A stretch of DNA of 64,000 nt from Mycobacterium heidelbergense (GTDB taxonomy: Bacteria > Actinomycetota > Actinomycetes > Mycobacteriales > Mycobacteriaceae): positions 3,596,001-3,660,000 of the forward strand of contig NZ_AP022615.1 of NCBI RefSeq assembly GCF_010730745.1. Direction: 5' to 3'. A program made the position numbers and the translations under genes. This document shows, piece after piece, positions 1 to 8,399 of this stretch (its first letter is position 1; every line of letters begins with the position of its first letter). Under the pieces are notes generated by a model, which did not search any database, was not told the DNA's origin, and worked only from the letters and a program-made list of their open reading frames with translations.

Positions 1-57
1 CACGGCCGAATGGCGATGCGGGTCACCGAGCGATTCCTGCAAGGAGTGGTGAATTGA
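1..57 (+). CDS. 3' end of an upstream gene (partial)
   Basis: An open frame enters from the left edge and ends at a TGA whose TG is shared with the TTG start of the next gene. Only 18 residues are visible (ending RFLQGVVN), too few to identify a family. The stop-start overlap suggests co-transcription and translational coupling with the LLM oxidoreductase that follows. Confidence 0.5.
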   Translation, partial: HGRMAMRVTERFLQGVVN

Positions 58-1097
58 CCGATCGCGTGCTCGACGAACTGGGCTACTACCTGCTGGCCGG
101 GGCCGGCGGTGACGGGCCGGCAACGTTGATGGACGAGGCCCGCCGCGGCGAGGAGCTGGGCTTCGGCACCGCATTCATCTCCGAGCGTTGGAACGTCAAG
201 GAAGCGTCGTCGCTCGCCGGCGCCGCGTGCGCGGTGACCACCCGGATGCAGATCGCCACCGCCGCAACCAATCACAACACCCGCCACCCGCTGATCACCG
301 CGTCCTGGGCGACCACCATGCATCGCCTGTCGGGCGGCCGGTTCACGCTGGGCATCGGCCGCGGCATCGCCGCGATCTACGGCGCATTCGGCATCCCGGC
401 GGTCACCACCGCGCAGATGGAGGACTGGGCCCACGTCATGCGCCGCCTGTGGCGCGGCGAGGTGATCGTCAACCACGACGGCCCGATGGGCAAGTACCCC
501 ATCCTGTTTCTCGACCCGGACTTCGACGAAGACATTCGCTTGGCGCTGGTGGCCTTCGGACCCAACACGCTCGCGCTCGGCGGCCGGGTGTTCGACGACG
601 TCATCCTGCACACCTACTTCACGCCGGAGACGTTGCGGCGCTGCGTGCGGACCGTCAAGTCCGCGGCTGAAGAGGCCGGCCGCGACCCCGACAGCGTGCG
701 GGTGTGGTCGTGCTTCGCCACCGTCGGCGACCACCTTCCCGAGCAGCTGCGGCTGAAGAAGACCGTCGCGCGCCTGGCCACCTACCTGCAGGGATACGGC
801 GATCTGCTGGTGCGGACCAACGGCTGGGATCCCGCTGTGCTGCAACGGTTTCGGGCAGACCCGGTGGTGACGTCGATCCCGGGTGGGATCGACCACAAAG
901 CCACGCCCGAGCAGATCGAGCACATCGCGACGCTGATCCCCGACGAATGGCTGGAACCGTCGGCCACCGGCTCGGCCCAGCAGTGCGTGGACCGCATCCG
1001 CGGGGAATTCGACTACGGGGCCGACGCGGTGATCCTGCACGGCGCGACGCCCGACGAGCTCGCGCCCGTCGTCGCGGCCTACCGAGCCGGCGCCTGA
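54..1097 (+). CDS. LLM-class F420-dependent oxidoreductase
   Basis: A 347-residue protein of the luciferase-like monooxygenase superfamily, whose mycobacterial members usually use coenzyme F420 for hydride transfer or monooxygenation in the cytoplasm. Visible family features are the N-terminal barrel strand, the segment RFTLGIGRG near residue 100, and the C-terminal stretch where the tail loops back on the barrel (GADAVILHGATPDEL). The TTG start is chosen because AAGGAG lies 7 bases upstream and it overlaps the previous stop codon. It is followed by a duplicated 25-bp segment and a convergent accD-like gene. The substrate is unknown; F420 rather than FMN use is inferred from the genus. Confidence 0.85.
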   Translation: MTDRVLDELGYYLLAGAGGDGPATLMDEARRGEELGFGTAFISERWNVKEASSLAGAACAVTTRMQIATAATNHNTRHPLITASWATTMHRLSGGRFTLGIGRGIAAIYGAFGIPAVTTAQMEDWAHVMRRLWRGEVIVNHDGPMGKYPILFLDPDFDEDIRLALVAFGPNTLALGGRVFDDVILHTYFTPETLRRCVRTVKSAAEEAGRDPDSVRVWSCFATVGDHLPEQLRLKKTVARLATYLQGYGDLLVRTNGWDPAVLQRFRADPVVTSIPGGIDHKATPEQIEHIATLIPDEWLEPSATGSAQQCVDRIRGEFDYGADAVILHGATPDELAPVVAAYRAGA

Positions 1098-1126
1098 CGC
1101 CGCCTAGCGAGCCGGCGCCTGACGCC
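1083..1126 (+). repeat. short tandem duplication at the LLM gene end
   Basis: A 19-base block covering the last codons and stop of the LLM gene (1083-1101) recurs exactly at 1108-1126, a 25-base offset. This is a simple local tandem duplication that includes the stop codon. Confidence 0.8.
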
Positions 1127-1127
1127 C

Positions 1128-1187
1128 CGAGCGTGCGCAGAATGCCACGCAACACCGGCGTGTCGTGTACAAACACGCACGCTCGCG
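1128..1187. repeat. REP-like palindromic intergenic element
   Basis: Ten-base inverted arms (1128-1137 and 1176-1185) enclose a GC-rich centre. The right flank, 1167-1187, is identical over 21 bases to one arm of the perfect palindrome at 40546-40608. It lies between two convergent genes, so it might also act as a bidirectional terminator, although there is no T tract. Confidence 0.6.
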
Positions 1188-1213
1188 CCAAGGCGCCAAG
1201 GCGCCAAAAAACC

Positions 1214-2710
1214 TTAGGGCAGGATGGCGGTCCGGGTCACCGGCTCGGCGGCGGCCTGCCGGCTGGACAGGCCGCGCAGCAGGGAAGCCAGCAGGGCGTC
1301 GCGCGTCTCGCGCGGATCGATCAGCTCGTCGAAGCCCATCCCCTCGGCCGACCGATACGACGCCTGCAGCTCGGCGTTGCGCAGCTTCTCCGATAGGTCT
1401 TCGCCGGCGTGCGACGCCCTGCTCAAAGCCGCGGCACTCATCGCGCCCATCGTCGCGCCCGGATAGGCGAAGGTCGCGACCTGATGGTCGAAACCCAGCA
1501 GTGACATGACCATGGAGCCAAAGCCGTACGCCTTGCGCAGCGTGAGGTGCAGCTTCAACGTGCTGGCCGCTGTCTGGGCGGCGAACATCCGCGCGCCGGC
1601 ACGCAGCACGCCGCTGCGCTCGGATCGGCTGCCGGGCAGCATGCCGGGGTTGTCGGCGAGGAAGACGATCGGCAGGTGAAACGAGTCGGCCACCATGATG
1701 AAGTGGGCCGCCTTGTCGGCCGCGTCGGCGTCGATGGAGCCGGCCAGCACCCGCGGCTGGTTGGCCACCACCGCGACCGGGTGGCCGCCGAGATGGGCCA
1801 GCGCGCAGATGATCGCCCTGCCGAACTGCGGTTGCACTTCGAACCAGTCGGGACTGTCGAAGACCACGTCGAGCACGGCGCGCATGTCGTAGACGCGGCG
1901 GTTGTCGCGGGAGACGACGTCGAGCAGTTCCGGCGTCGCTCGTGGCCCGGTCGCCTCGGAGGCCGGCAGCGGCGAAGGGTAAGACCACGCGCTCGGCGGA
2001 AAGTAGGACAAATAGTGCCGGATGTCGCCGAGCACGGCTTCGTCGTCCTCGGCGACATTGTGGATCACCCCGCTGGGCAGGGCGACGTCCGGCCCGCCGA
2101 GGTCTTCCTTGGAAATGTCTTCGCCCGTCGACTCTTTGACGACGGGAGGTCCCGCGGTGAAGATCGCGCCCTGCCTACTCATGATCCGGAAGTCGCACGC
2201 CGGAGCCACCAGCGCGCCGTGTCCGGCCGACGGTCCGAGCACGGCGGCGACGGTCGGGACCCGGCCCGAGCACTGCGCTTGGGCGAGCAGATCGGTCGGG
2301 CTGCGCCCGTAATGCCCACCGGTGGGACGAAAGCCGGCGCCTTCGAGCAGCATCACCAGCGGAATCTTGTCGCGCAGCGCCAGTTCGGCGATGCGGTATC
2401 GCTTGGAGTTGCCGCCGGGCCCGATGCTGCCGGCCATGGTGGTGAAGTCCTCGGCGCCCAGCATCACCGGCGAGCCGTTGATCGAGCCGGAGCCGACGAC
2501 GAGCCCGTCGGCCGCGATCTCGCCGCCGACCAGCGTGCCGAGCTCGCGGAACGTGCCCGGGTCCAGCAGCCGCTCGATGCGCGCGCGGGCGTCGAGCTTG
2601 CCCTTGCCGCGGTGCTTGTCGAGCCGCTCGGGCCCGCCCATTCCCCATGCGCGCTCACGGCGGCGCTCGAGATCGTCGAGCGTCTCCCCCCAATCCTGGG
2701 CTTTCGTCAT
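1214..2710 (-). CDS. acyl-CoA carboxylase carboxyltransferase (beta) subunit, AccD family
   Basis: A 498-residue carboxyltransferase of the acetyl/propionyl-CoA carboxylase beta type. It transfers CO2 from biotin on an alpha (AccA) partner to an acyl-CoA. The crotonase-fold double domain is visible: N-terminal KHRGKGKLDARARIERLLDPG, an oxyanion-hole segment in the first half (VPTVAAVLGPSAGHGALVAP), and the second-half segments PIVFLADNPGMLPGSRSE and KAYGFGSMVMS with AYPGATMGAMS. Length is normal, at about 500-530 for the family. No biotin carboxylase gene is adjacent, so the alpha partner must be encoded elsewhere. ATG start. Its neighbours suggest a role in side-chain or branched acyl-CoA catabolism, but this is inference. 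Confidence 0.88.
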   Translation of the reverse strand: MTKAQDWGETLDDLERRRERAWGMGGPERLDKHRGKGKLDARARIERLLDPGTFRELGTLVGGEIAADGLVVGSGSINGSPVMLGAEDFTTMAGSIGPGGNSKRYRIAELALRDKIPLVMLLEGAGFRPTGGHYGRSPTDLLAQAQCSGRVPTVAAVLGPSAGHGALVAPACDFRIMSRQGAIFTAGPPVVKESTGEDISKEDLGGPDVALPSGVIHNVAEDDEAVLGDIRHYLSYFPPSAWSYPSPLPASEATGPRATPELLDVVSRDNRRVYDMRAVLDVVFDSPDWFEVQPQFGRAIICALAHLGGHPVAVVANQPRVLAGSIDADAADKAAHFIMVADSFHLPIVFLADNPGMLPGSRSERSGVLRAGARMFAAQTAASTLKLHLTLRKAYGFGSMVMSLLGFDHQVATFAYPGATMGAMSAAALSRASHAGEDLSEKLRNAELQASYRSAEGMGFDELIDPRETRDALLASLLRGLSSRQAAAEPVTRTAILP

Positions 2711-2850
2711 CCTTATGTCCTACCTCATGGGAGATTCGCCGCGCGCCTAGACCGATGGTGGCGACCCACTGCGCCCGGCTACGCCGCGCTTGCGATCGCC
2801 ACTAGACCAGTAGGGTCACATACTGGATTGCTTACTGTAAAGTTACCCGC

Positions 2851-3873
2851 ATGGGTAGCGCCCCCCGCCTCAAGCTCGACGGGGGCATCCCCAATCGACT
2901 CGAACGAGCAACCGAGGCGGCCGTCGCTCTGGAACGCGGCGGCTATGACGGCGGCTGGACCGCCGAAACCAGTCACGACCCGTTTCTGCCGCTGCTGCTG
3001 GCCGCCGAACACACGTCGCGACTGGAGCTGGGCACCAACATCGCGGTGGCGTTCGCGCGCAATCCCATGACCGTCGCCAACATCGGTTGGGACCTGCAGG
3101 CGTATTCGCAGGGCCGGTTCATTCTCGGCCTGGGCACCCAGATCCGGCCGCACATCGAGAAGCGATTCAGCATGCCGTGGAGCCACCCAGCGCCCCGGAT
3201 GCGCGAATTCGTCGGCGCGCTGCATGCGATCTGGTCGGCGTGGAAGGACGGCACCAAGCTGCGCTTCGAGGGCGACTTCTACACGCACAAGATCATGACC
3301 CCGATGTTTACGCCCGAGCCCCAACCCTATTCGGCGCCGAAGGTGTTCCTCGCCGCCGTCGGGGAGGCGATGACCGAGCTGTGCGGCGAGGTCGCCGACG
3401 GTCACCTCGGTCACCCGATGGTCTCCAAGCGCTACCTCGACGAGGTGACGATGCCGGCGCTAGAGCGCGGCATGCGGCGCTCCGGCCGCGCTCGCGGCGA
3501 CTTCGAGGTGTCCTGCGAGGTGATGGTGGCGACCGGCGCCAACGACGCCGAGTTGGCGGCCGCGACGGCCGCCGTGCGCAAGCAGATCGCGTTCTACGGG
3601 TCGACGCCGGCCTACCGCAAGGTCCTCGAGCTGCACGGCTGGGGCGATGCGCACACCGAACTGCACCGCCTCTCGCTGGAGGGGGAGTGGGACACCATGG
3701 GCTCGCTCATCGACGACGAGATGCTGGCGGCTTTCGCCGTCGCCGGCCCGGTCGACACGATCGCCGTCGCGCTTCGAAGTCGTTGCGAGGGCGCGGTCGA
3801 CCGCGTCCTGCCGATCTTTGCGACCGCATCCCAGGACTGTATTACCGCCGCACTGAAGGAGTTTCGCGAGTGA
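2851..3873 (+). CDS. LLM-class F420-dependent oxidoreductase (TIGR03617-like)
   Basis: A 340-residue luciferase-like oxidoreductase. The barrel segments are clear (GLGTQIRPHIEKRFSMPWSHP near residues 95-115, APKVFLAAVGEAMTEL near 167), and they resemble the mycobacterial TIGR03617 subfamily. No Shine-Dalgarno precedes the ATG at 2851, so the transcript may be leaderless or translated weakly. The 140-base gap upstream is the divergent promoter shared with the accD-like gene. The stop overlaps the GTG start of the P450 gene (GTGA), so the two are an operon, probably acting in sequence on the same substrate. Confidence 0.85.
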   Translation: MGSAPRLKLDGGIPNRLERATEAAVALERGGYDGGWTAETSHDPFLPLLLAAEHTSRLELGTNIAVAFARNPMTVANIGWDLQAYSQGRFILGLGTQIRPHIEKRFSMPWSHPAPRMREFVGALHAIWSAWKDGTKLRFEGDFYTHKIMTPMFTPEPQPYSAPKVFLAAVGEAMTELCGEVADGHLGHPMVSKRYLDEVTMPALERGMRRSGRARGDFEVSCEVMVATGANDAELAAATAAVRKQIAFYGSTPAYRKVLELHGWGDAHTELHRLSLEGEWDTMGSLIDDEMLAAFAVAGPVDTIAVALRSRCEGAVDRVLPIFATASQDCITAALKEFRE

Positions 3874-5105
3874 GCACGACGACGATGGACGAGGCCGCCA
3901 GGCTGTTGGCGGATCCGCTGGCGTACACCGACGAGCGGCGGCTGCACGCGGCGCTGGCTCAGCTGCGCGCCAACGCGCCGGTGTCGTGGGTCGACGTGCC
4001 GAACTACCGGCCGTTCTGGGCGATCACCAAGCACGCCGACATCATGGACATCGAACGCGACAACATGTTGTTCACCAACTGGCCGCGCCCGGTCCTGACG
4101 ACCGCGGAGGGCGACGAGATGCAGGCCGCGGCGGGCGTGCGCACGCTGATCCACATGGACGACCCGCAGCACCGGGTGGTGCGCGCGATCGGTTCCGACT
4201 GGTTCCGGCCAAAGGCGATGCGGGCGTTGAAGGTTCGCGTCGACGAACTGGCCAAGATCTACGTCGACAAGATGCTGGCCGTGGGCCCCGAGTGCGACTT
4301 CGTTCAGCAGGTCGCGGTCAATTACCCGCTCTACGTGATCATGTCGCTGCTGGGGCTGCCGGAGGACGACTTCCCACGCATGCTCAAGCTGACCCAGGAG
4401 CTGTTCGGCAGCGACGACTCCGAGTTCAAGCGCGGCACCACCAACGAGGATCAGCTGCCGGCGTTGCTCGACATGTTCGGTTACTTCAACGCGGTGACCG
4501 CGTCGCGCCGCGAGCACCCGACCGAGGACCTGTCGTCGGCGATCGCCAACGCCCGCGTCGACGGCGAGCCGCTGTCGGACATCGACACCGTCTCGTATTA
4601 CCTCATCGTCGCCACCGCGGGGCACGACACCACCAGCGCGACCATCTCCGGTGGCCTGCAGGCGCTCATCGAGAACCCGGACCAGCTCGCGCGCCTGCGC
4701 GACAACCTCGAGTTGATGCCACTGGCCACCGAGGAGATGATCCGCTGGGTCACCCCGGTCAAGGAGTTCATGCGCACCGCCGCCGAGGACACGACCGTGC
4801 GCGGAACACCCATCGCGGCAGGCGATTCCGTGCTGCTGTCCTACGTGTCGGCGAACCGCGACGAGGAGATTTTCGACGACCCGTTCCGCTTCGACGTCGG
4901 CCGCGACCCGAACAAGCATGTGGCCTTCGGATACGGTGTGCACTTCTGCATGGGTGCTGCCCTGGCCCGCATGGAGGTCAGCAGCTTCTTCTCCGAGTTG
5001 CTGCCCAGGTTGAAATCCATTGAGCTGACCGGTGATCCGGAATTGACAGCCACCACCTTCGTTGGCGGTCTCAAACACCTGCCGGTCCGCTACTCGCTGA
5101 CCTGA
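3870..5105 (+). CDS. cytochrome P450
   Basis: A 411-residue class I bacterial P450, using O2 and two electrons delivered by a ferredoxin and reductase. The I-helix oxygen-activation motif AGHDTTS, the K-helix ExxR (EEMIRW) and the haem loop FGYGVHFCMG with Cys360 as thiolate ligand are all present. The GTG start overlaps the upstream LLM stop codon, indicating translational coupling. No ferredoxin gene follows directly. A damaged second copy of its 3' end lies at about 6262-6355, beyond a toxin-antitoxin pair. The substrate is not identifiable from sequence. Confidence 0.93.
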   Translation: MSTTTMDEAARLLADPLAYTDERRLHAALAQLRANAPVSWVDVPNYRPFWAITKHADIMDIERDNMLFTNWPRPVLTTAEGDEMQAAAGVRTLIHMDDPQHRVVRAIGSDWFRPKAMRALKVRVDELAKIYVDKMLAVGPECDFVQQVAVNYPLYVIMSLLGLPEDDFPRMLKLTQELFGSDDSEFKRGTTNEDQLPALLDMFGYFNAVTASRREHPTEDLSSAIANARVDGEPLSDIDTVSYYLIVATAGHDTTSATISGGLQALIENPDQLARLRDNLELMPLATEEMIRWVTPVKEFMRTAAEDTTVRGTPIAAGDSVLLSYVSANRDEEIFDDPFRFDVGRDPNKHVAFGYGVHFCMGAALARMEVSSFFSELLPRLKSIELTGDPELTATTFVGGLKHLPVRYSLT

Positions 5106-5170
5106 GCCAGAGCCATGTGACATACGCTGGTTCAGCGATGCCATAACCGGCAGACCAGGGACGCCACTCG

Positions 5171-5764
5171 CTACTCCACGACTCGGAGATGTCTAGTCGC
5201 GCCGCGCTTTCGCGGATCTGCGGGGAGTTCGAACCACGCTTCATCGGAAACTCGAATCGGCTGTTCGCTTTCAGCGAGCAAATCAGTGAAGAGCACGAGA
5301 GTTTCACCCATCCTCGTGGCTGCGGGTGCAACCAGACCGTGATACCCGAGCTGATGAGCCGCTGCGGAGACGTCTTGACAGGCCGCATAGGCGGCTCGGT
5401 CGTACGGCTCGGACTGCAGCTGCTGCCTCGACAAGCGGGCGAGGCTACGGTTGCGCGCGAGCCGCAGATCCAAGATGTCCGCGACGGATAGCTCACACGT
5501 GACGAGCACCCGGGGCCTGATGCCAGGAACGGGTCCGTCAGGTTCGGCGATGGGATCGATCAAATGTCGGTATGCCTCGACGACGACCGAATCTGTCGGC
5601 TTACCTAGGTAGAGGAGGGGAAAGCCGCCCTCGGTACCCCAGCGCCCCACGGTCGCTCGCCCGACAAGTGCGGTGTCGGTGTACTTCGCGGGGACGTGCC
5701 GCTGCCAGATGCCATCGACGGTGCTCAGCGAGGCTTGCGCCAGTCTGGCTGGCAACGGGTCCAT
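5171..5764 (-). CDS. RES-domain toxin (MbcT-like NAD+ phosphorylase/hydrolase family)
   Basis: A protein of about 197 residues with a RES domain. Characterised members such as M. tuberculosis MbcT degrade NAD+. The N-terminal part HVPAKYTDTALVG, the core YLGKPTDSVVVEAYRHL with the conserved Glu, and the segment ETLVLFTDLL fit the family. The ATG at 5764 is preferred because it lies 4 bases after the stop of the paired antitoxin gene; a longer upstream frame overlaps that gene and looks like shadow coding. A decayed fragment of a related RES gene lies at 14640-14715. Cognate inhibition by the upstream Xre protein is expected from the family. Confidence 0.85.
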   Translation of the reverse strand: MDPLPARLAQASLSTVDGIWQRHVPAKYTDTALVGRATVGRWGTEGGFPLLYLGKPTDSVVVEAYRHLIDPIAEPDGPVPGIRPRVLVTCELSVADILDLRLARNRSLARLSRQQLQSEPYDRAAYAACQDVSAAAHQLGYHGLVAPAATRMGETLVLFTDLLAESEQPIRVSDEAWFELPADPRKRGATRHLRVVE

Positions 5765-5768
5765 GGGG

Positions 5769-6158
5769 CTACATGCCTCCGGCGACCCACTTGACTTGGT
5801 CAAGCACCTGATCGACTTGGCCCTCGGTGAGGAGGTCAATAGGGCGGCGCATGTTGAGATTTCGATTGCGCGAATGTAGCCAGATGTCGATGCCCTCGTC
5901 GGTGTAGGAATCGCCGAGTAACTCCACGATCGTGCGGATGTCCAGCAACCGTTCAGCAGCCTTGCCGCGCGGGGCATTGTGTCCGCTGGCCCAGTTCTGG
6001 ACGCTCCGCGCGCCCGCACCAACCGCCTTGGCGAGTTCGGCCTGGGTGATCCCGGAACGGGTCACCTCGTCGACCACTCGCATGTAGGTCACCGACCCCG
6101 TCGAGGACGCGCCCCGGGCAGGCCGTCGCGCTTTCTTACGATTTGCAGTCTCTGTCAT
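5769..6158 (-). CDS. Xre/DUF2384-type antitoxin (MbcA-like)
   Basis: A 129-residue protein with an N-terminal helix-turn-helix (QAELAKAVGAGARSVQNWASG) and a C-terminal DUF2384-like region (IWLHSRNRNLNMRRPIDLL) that in MbcA masks the RES active site. The ATG at 6158 is chosen because GGAGG stands 7 bases upstream; an earlier in-frame start lacks this. The gene is first in a two-gene operon with the RES toxin, and the operator-like repeats at 6194-6231 lie just upstream, consistent with autoregulation. Confidence 0.82.
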   Translation of the reverse strand: MTETANRKKARRPARGASSTGSVTYMRVVDEVTRSGITQAELAKAVGAGARSVQNWASGHNAPRGKAAERLLDIRTIVELLGDSYTDEGIDIWLHSRNRNLNMRRPIDLLTEGQVDQVLDQVKWVAGGM

Positions 6159-6193
6159 GGGTCGACCTCCTCCAGCCACATGCCGATCGTACT

Positions 6194-6231
6194 GCAAGTC
6201 CAATTGCTAACCAAATTGCTAACTGACTTGC
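6194..6231. promoter_or_regulatory. putative operator of the first RES/Xre module
   Basis: Two exact direct repeats AATTGCTAAC (6202-6211 and 6214-6223, 12-base pitch) are framed by the inverted hexamers GCAAGT (6194-6199) and ACTTGC (6226-6231). The arrangement immediately upstream of an HTH antitoxin start suggests the autoregulatory operator. Confidence 0.6.
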
Positions 6232-6261
6232 CCATAAGTAGGCCGTCCTCTTGGTACCAGG

Positions 6262-6355
6262 ATGGAGCGCTATGGCGCGCACTTTTGCATGGGTGCTGCA
6301 CTGGCCTGCATGGAGGTCAGCAGGTCAAACACCTGCCGGCGCTACCGATCGGCGA
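6262..6355 (+). pseudogene. fragment of a P450 3' end
   Basis: This stretch matches the haem-loop region of the P450 at 3870-5105 (YGAHFCMGAALACMEVS against YGVHFCMGAALARMEVS). It then jumps to the very end of that gene (KHLP codons), losing about 100 bases between. It has no start and no complete domain. It lies just beyond the RES/Xre module, so that module is bracketed by two copies of the same P450 tail. Confidence 0.75.
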
Positions 6356-6384
6356 GTTCGGCTGTGAGCTTCGATCGCAGCACC

Positions 6385-6774
6385 TCATTCATCGGTCACG
6401 ACGGCTACGCCGAGGTCGGCGGCGTGAGCCGCGAGTCTGTCATCAAATGTGGCGATTGCCGCGCCGTGTCGCTGCGCGGTGTATAGCACGCAGCAATCGG
6501 GCATCTTGAGTTTGGTTGCGGCGCGTAGCTCGCCCAACCGAGGGGCGGCGTCAGCGGGAAGGTCGAGGGTCTGGATTTTTAGCCGAGTTAGTAGTTGGCG
6601 CAGCCGATCAGCCAACCCCGCCCGCGCTGCGCCCGCGTAGACCTCGGCTAGCGTGATGACGCTCGACGCGAACACCTCCGACAGATGATTCCGCAGTAGT
6701 GCAGTCGCGTCAGCGTGGTGCGCATCGGCACGTTCGAAATGCCCAATCAGCACGCTGGCGTCGAGGAGGATCAC
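6385..6774 (-). CDS. PIN-domain ribonuclease toxin, VapC type
   Basis: A 129-residue PIN protein, usually an Mg2+-dependent RNase cutting tRNA or rRNA. Visible acidic residues are D5 in LLDASVLIG, the Glu of TLAEVYAG, the Asp of KMPDCCVLYTA and the Asp pair of TFDDRLA, which together make the metal site. The GTG start overlaps the stop of the upstream antitoxin (GTGA), the usual toxin-antitoxin coupling. Length is typical of VapC (about 130). Confidence 0.88.
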   Translation of the reverse strand: MILLDASVLIGHFERADAHHADATALLRNHLSEVFASSVITLAEVYAGAARAGLADRLRQLLTRLKIQTLDLPADAAPRLGELRAATKLKMPDCCVLYTAQRHGAAIATFDDRLAAHAADLGVAVVTDE

Positions 6775-7040
6775 TCGGGCCAGTCCTCACGCAGTTCCTT
6801 CAGGTAATTGGGTCCAAAGGCACCAGTTAAAGCACCGGCGGTTGCCTCAATCGTTCGGCTACGCGTCTGGTCGCCCACAGCGCGCCGGTGAATAAGAGTG
6901 TTGCGACCGACCAGAATGAGCTGACGCAATAGCGCACCGGGCTTATTGACGAGATCGGGCCATGTTCTGCCCGCAAGTTCCAGCGCCTCTGTGATGTCGT
7001 CAGTTTCGGTAATCGCGTGGCGCCGGCGAGCTGTTGGCAT
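6771..7040 (-). CDS. putative VapB-type antitoxin
   Basis: An 89-residue protein upstream of the VapC-like gene, with its stop overlapping the toxin start. It has no clear ribbon-helix-helix signature; the segment AGRTWPDLVNKPGALLRQLILVG might be the DNA-binding part and the acidic tail KELREDWPE the toxin-binding part. Its antitoxin role is inferred mainly from position and from the inverted repeat in its promoter. ATG at 7040 is preferred over the GTG one codon earlier. Confidence 0.7.
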   Translation of the reverse strand: MPTARRRHAITETDDITEALELAGRTWPDLVNKPGALLRQLILVGRNTLIHRRAVGDQTRSRTIEATAGALTGAFGPNYLKELREDWPE

Positions 7041-7045
7041 CACGC

Positions 7046-7078
7046 AAGTGTAACACTATGTGCAAAGGTGTCACACTT
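7046..7078. promoter_or_regulatory. putative operator of the VapBC-like module
   Basis: Eleven-base inverted arms AAGTGTAACAC (7046-7056) and GTGTCACACTT (7068-7078), with one mismatch, lie immediately upstream of the antitoxin start. This fits autoregulation by the antitoxin-toxin complex. Confidence 0.6.
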
Positions 7079-7165
7079 TGTGCTGCCCGATCCATCGCAA
7101 GCGAGCCCGACTCGGCGGATGACCGTAAGGCGCCCAGTCCAGCCAGATTTGAACCGCCCGCTCAG

Positions 7166-7993
7166 TTAGGTGATCTTGGCCAGGGTGCGGTCCCACAGCT
7201 CGCGCGCAAGGTCGGGATCGTAAGCCGCGCGGTTGGCTTTCGCGATTTTGCCCTTCGAGTAGTACTCGCCGGGCGTCCAGTCAACACCGGGTTTGCTTGA
7301 CGCCAGCCAGACCAGTTGGTCGGCTCCCTGGTCCGCGGTCGCGGCGAAGCGGGCCGTCAATGGCACGCGATACTTCATGAAGCCGAGGAACCGCGATCCC
7401 GACGCGTCGCCGAAGTTGGAGTTGACGTAGCCCGGGTGAAACGTCGCCGCCGACAGTCCGCCGGCATGGTATCGGCGATGTAATTCCCTGGTAAACAAGA
7501 CGATTGCCAGTTTGGTCAGGGCATAGGCAGTGCTGGGCCGGCGTTGAACCGTGTTCTCCAGCCCGCCGATGGTGACCCTGGGAAGCAGCTTTTGTGACGA
7601 GCTGGTCGTGTTGAGGACGGTGGCGCGGGAATCGACGAGCGTCTCCATCAACTGCGTGGTGAGCACAAACGGCGCCAAATAGTTGACCTGGAAAGTGATC
7701 TCGTGACCGTCGGCCGTCCTGTGGACATTCGTGAACATGCCGCCGGCGTTGTTGGCCAAGACGTCGATGCGCGGGTACTGCGAACGGATTTTGTCCGCCA
7801 AGGCCCGCACCTGAGACAGGTCGGCGAAGTCGGCCACGAAGTAGTCGGCGTTCAATTCCGCGGCGACCGCGGCGGCCTTGGTTTCCGACCGTCCCACCAC
7901 GACGATGTTGTCGCCGATGCGGTGTAGCCGACGGGCCGCCGCGGCGCCGATGCCGTCGCTGGCGCCGGTGATGACGATCGTCCTACGCGTCAT
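7166..7993 (-). CDS. short-chain dehydrogenase/reductase
   Basis: A 275-residue classical-length SDR. The cofactor motif TGASDGIG is at residues 10-17, NNAGG follows the fourth strand, and the catalytic segment shows Ser (TTSSSQ), Tyr and Lys in YALTK. The C-terminal extension (WTPGEYYSKGKIAKANRAAYD) is as in retinol-dehydrogenase-like SDRs. Substrate unknown. It borders the accessory zone and does not appear to be in an operon with the toxin genes. Confidence 0.87.
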   Translation of the reverse strand: MTRRTIVITGASDGIGAAAARRLHRIGDNIVVVGRSETKAAAVAAELNADYFVADFADLSQVRALADKIRSQYPRIDVLANNAGGMFTNVHRTADGHEITFQVNYLAPFVLTTQLMETLVDSRATVLNTTSSSQKLLPRVTIGGLENTVQRRPSTAYALTKLAIVLFTRELHRRYHAGGLSAATFHPGYVNSNFGDASGSRFLGFMKYRVPLTARFAATADQGADQLVWLASSKPGVDWTPGEYYSKGKIAKANRAAYDPDLARELWDRTLAKIT

Positions 7994-7999
7994 TGCCTA

Positions 8000-8390
8000 G
8001 TCCTCCACGGGGAGTGTAACGATCGCCGCCGGGGTTCTCCGCGGCAGTTTCTCCGGGTGATTCCGGTGGCGATGATTGGCGCCAATGTGGTCAATCCGCC
8101 GCGCAGCGCGATGCTGTATACGTCGACGTCTGACGCTGCCGGCGTCAAGGAACGCGGCAACGGCGCCGGGTCGGCCAGTGAGGCGATGCGGATCCCGGAG
8201 ATCGCCGTCGGCAAGTCCAGGTCTGGTTGCCAGCCGCCTTTGCTGGCGAGTGAGGCGAGTTCGTTCTTCGCTCCGGCGAAACAGATAGCGGACATGCCGA
8301 CCTGCGAGAGCTGGTGGTCCAGGTGAGGGCGGGGAGGCGCGCTGGGCAGTCGCACCTGCGGCGATGACACCCGCGGCCATGTCCTTCGTC
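8000..8390 (-). pseudogene. decayed copy of the alanine-rich secreted protein family
   Basis: Read on the minus strand, the frames contain blocks matching the intact gene at 9512-10702: an N-terminal AAGVIAAGATAQ-like stretch near 8380 and then, one frame over, QLSQVGMSAI followed by AGAKNELASLAS, against QLSQVSISNI and SGVENELASFAS. Frameshifts and internal deletions break the reading frame. Beyond the NELAS block the similarity fades. This makes it a third, inverted and degenerate family member. Confidence 0.6.
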
Positions 8391-8399
8391 GGTTCTTAC

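Noticed and set aside
6202..6223. GCTAAC repeats as another copy of the regulon motif
   Set aside because: They lack the ATAG-containing part, and the direct-repeat layout in front of an HTH antitoxin explains them better.
7090..7165. A possible tRNA-like stretch (TTTGAACC near 7150)
   Set aside because: No acceptor or anticodon stem could be folded, and no CCA end or T-loop consensus is present.
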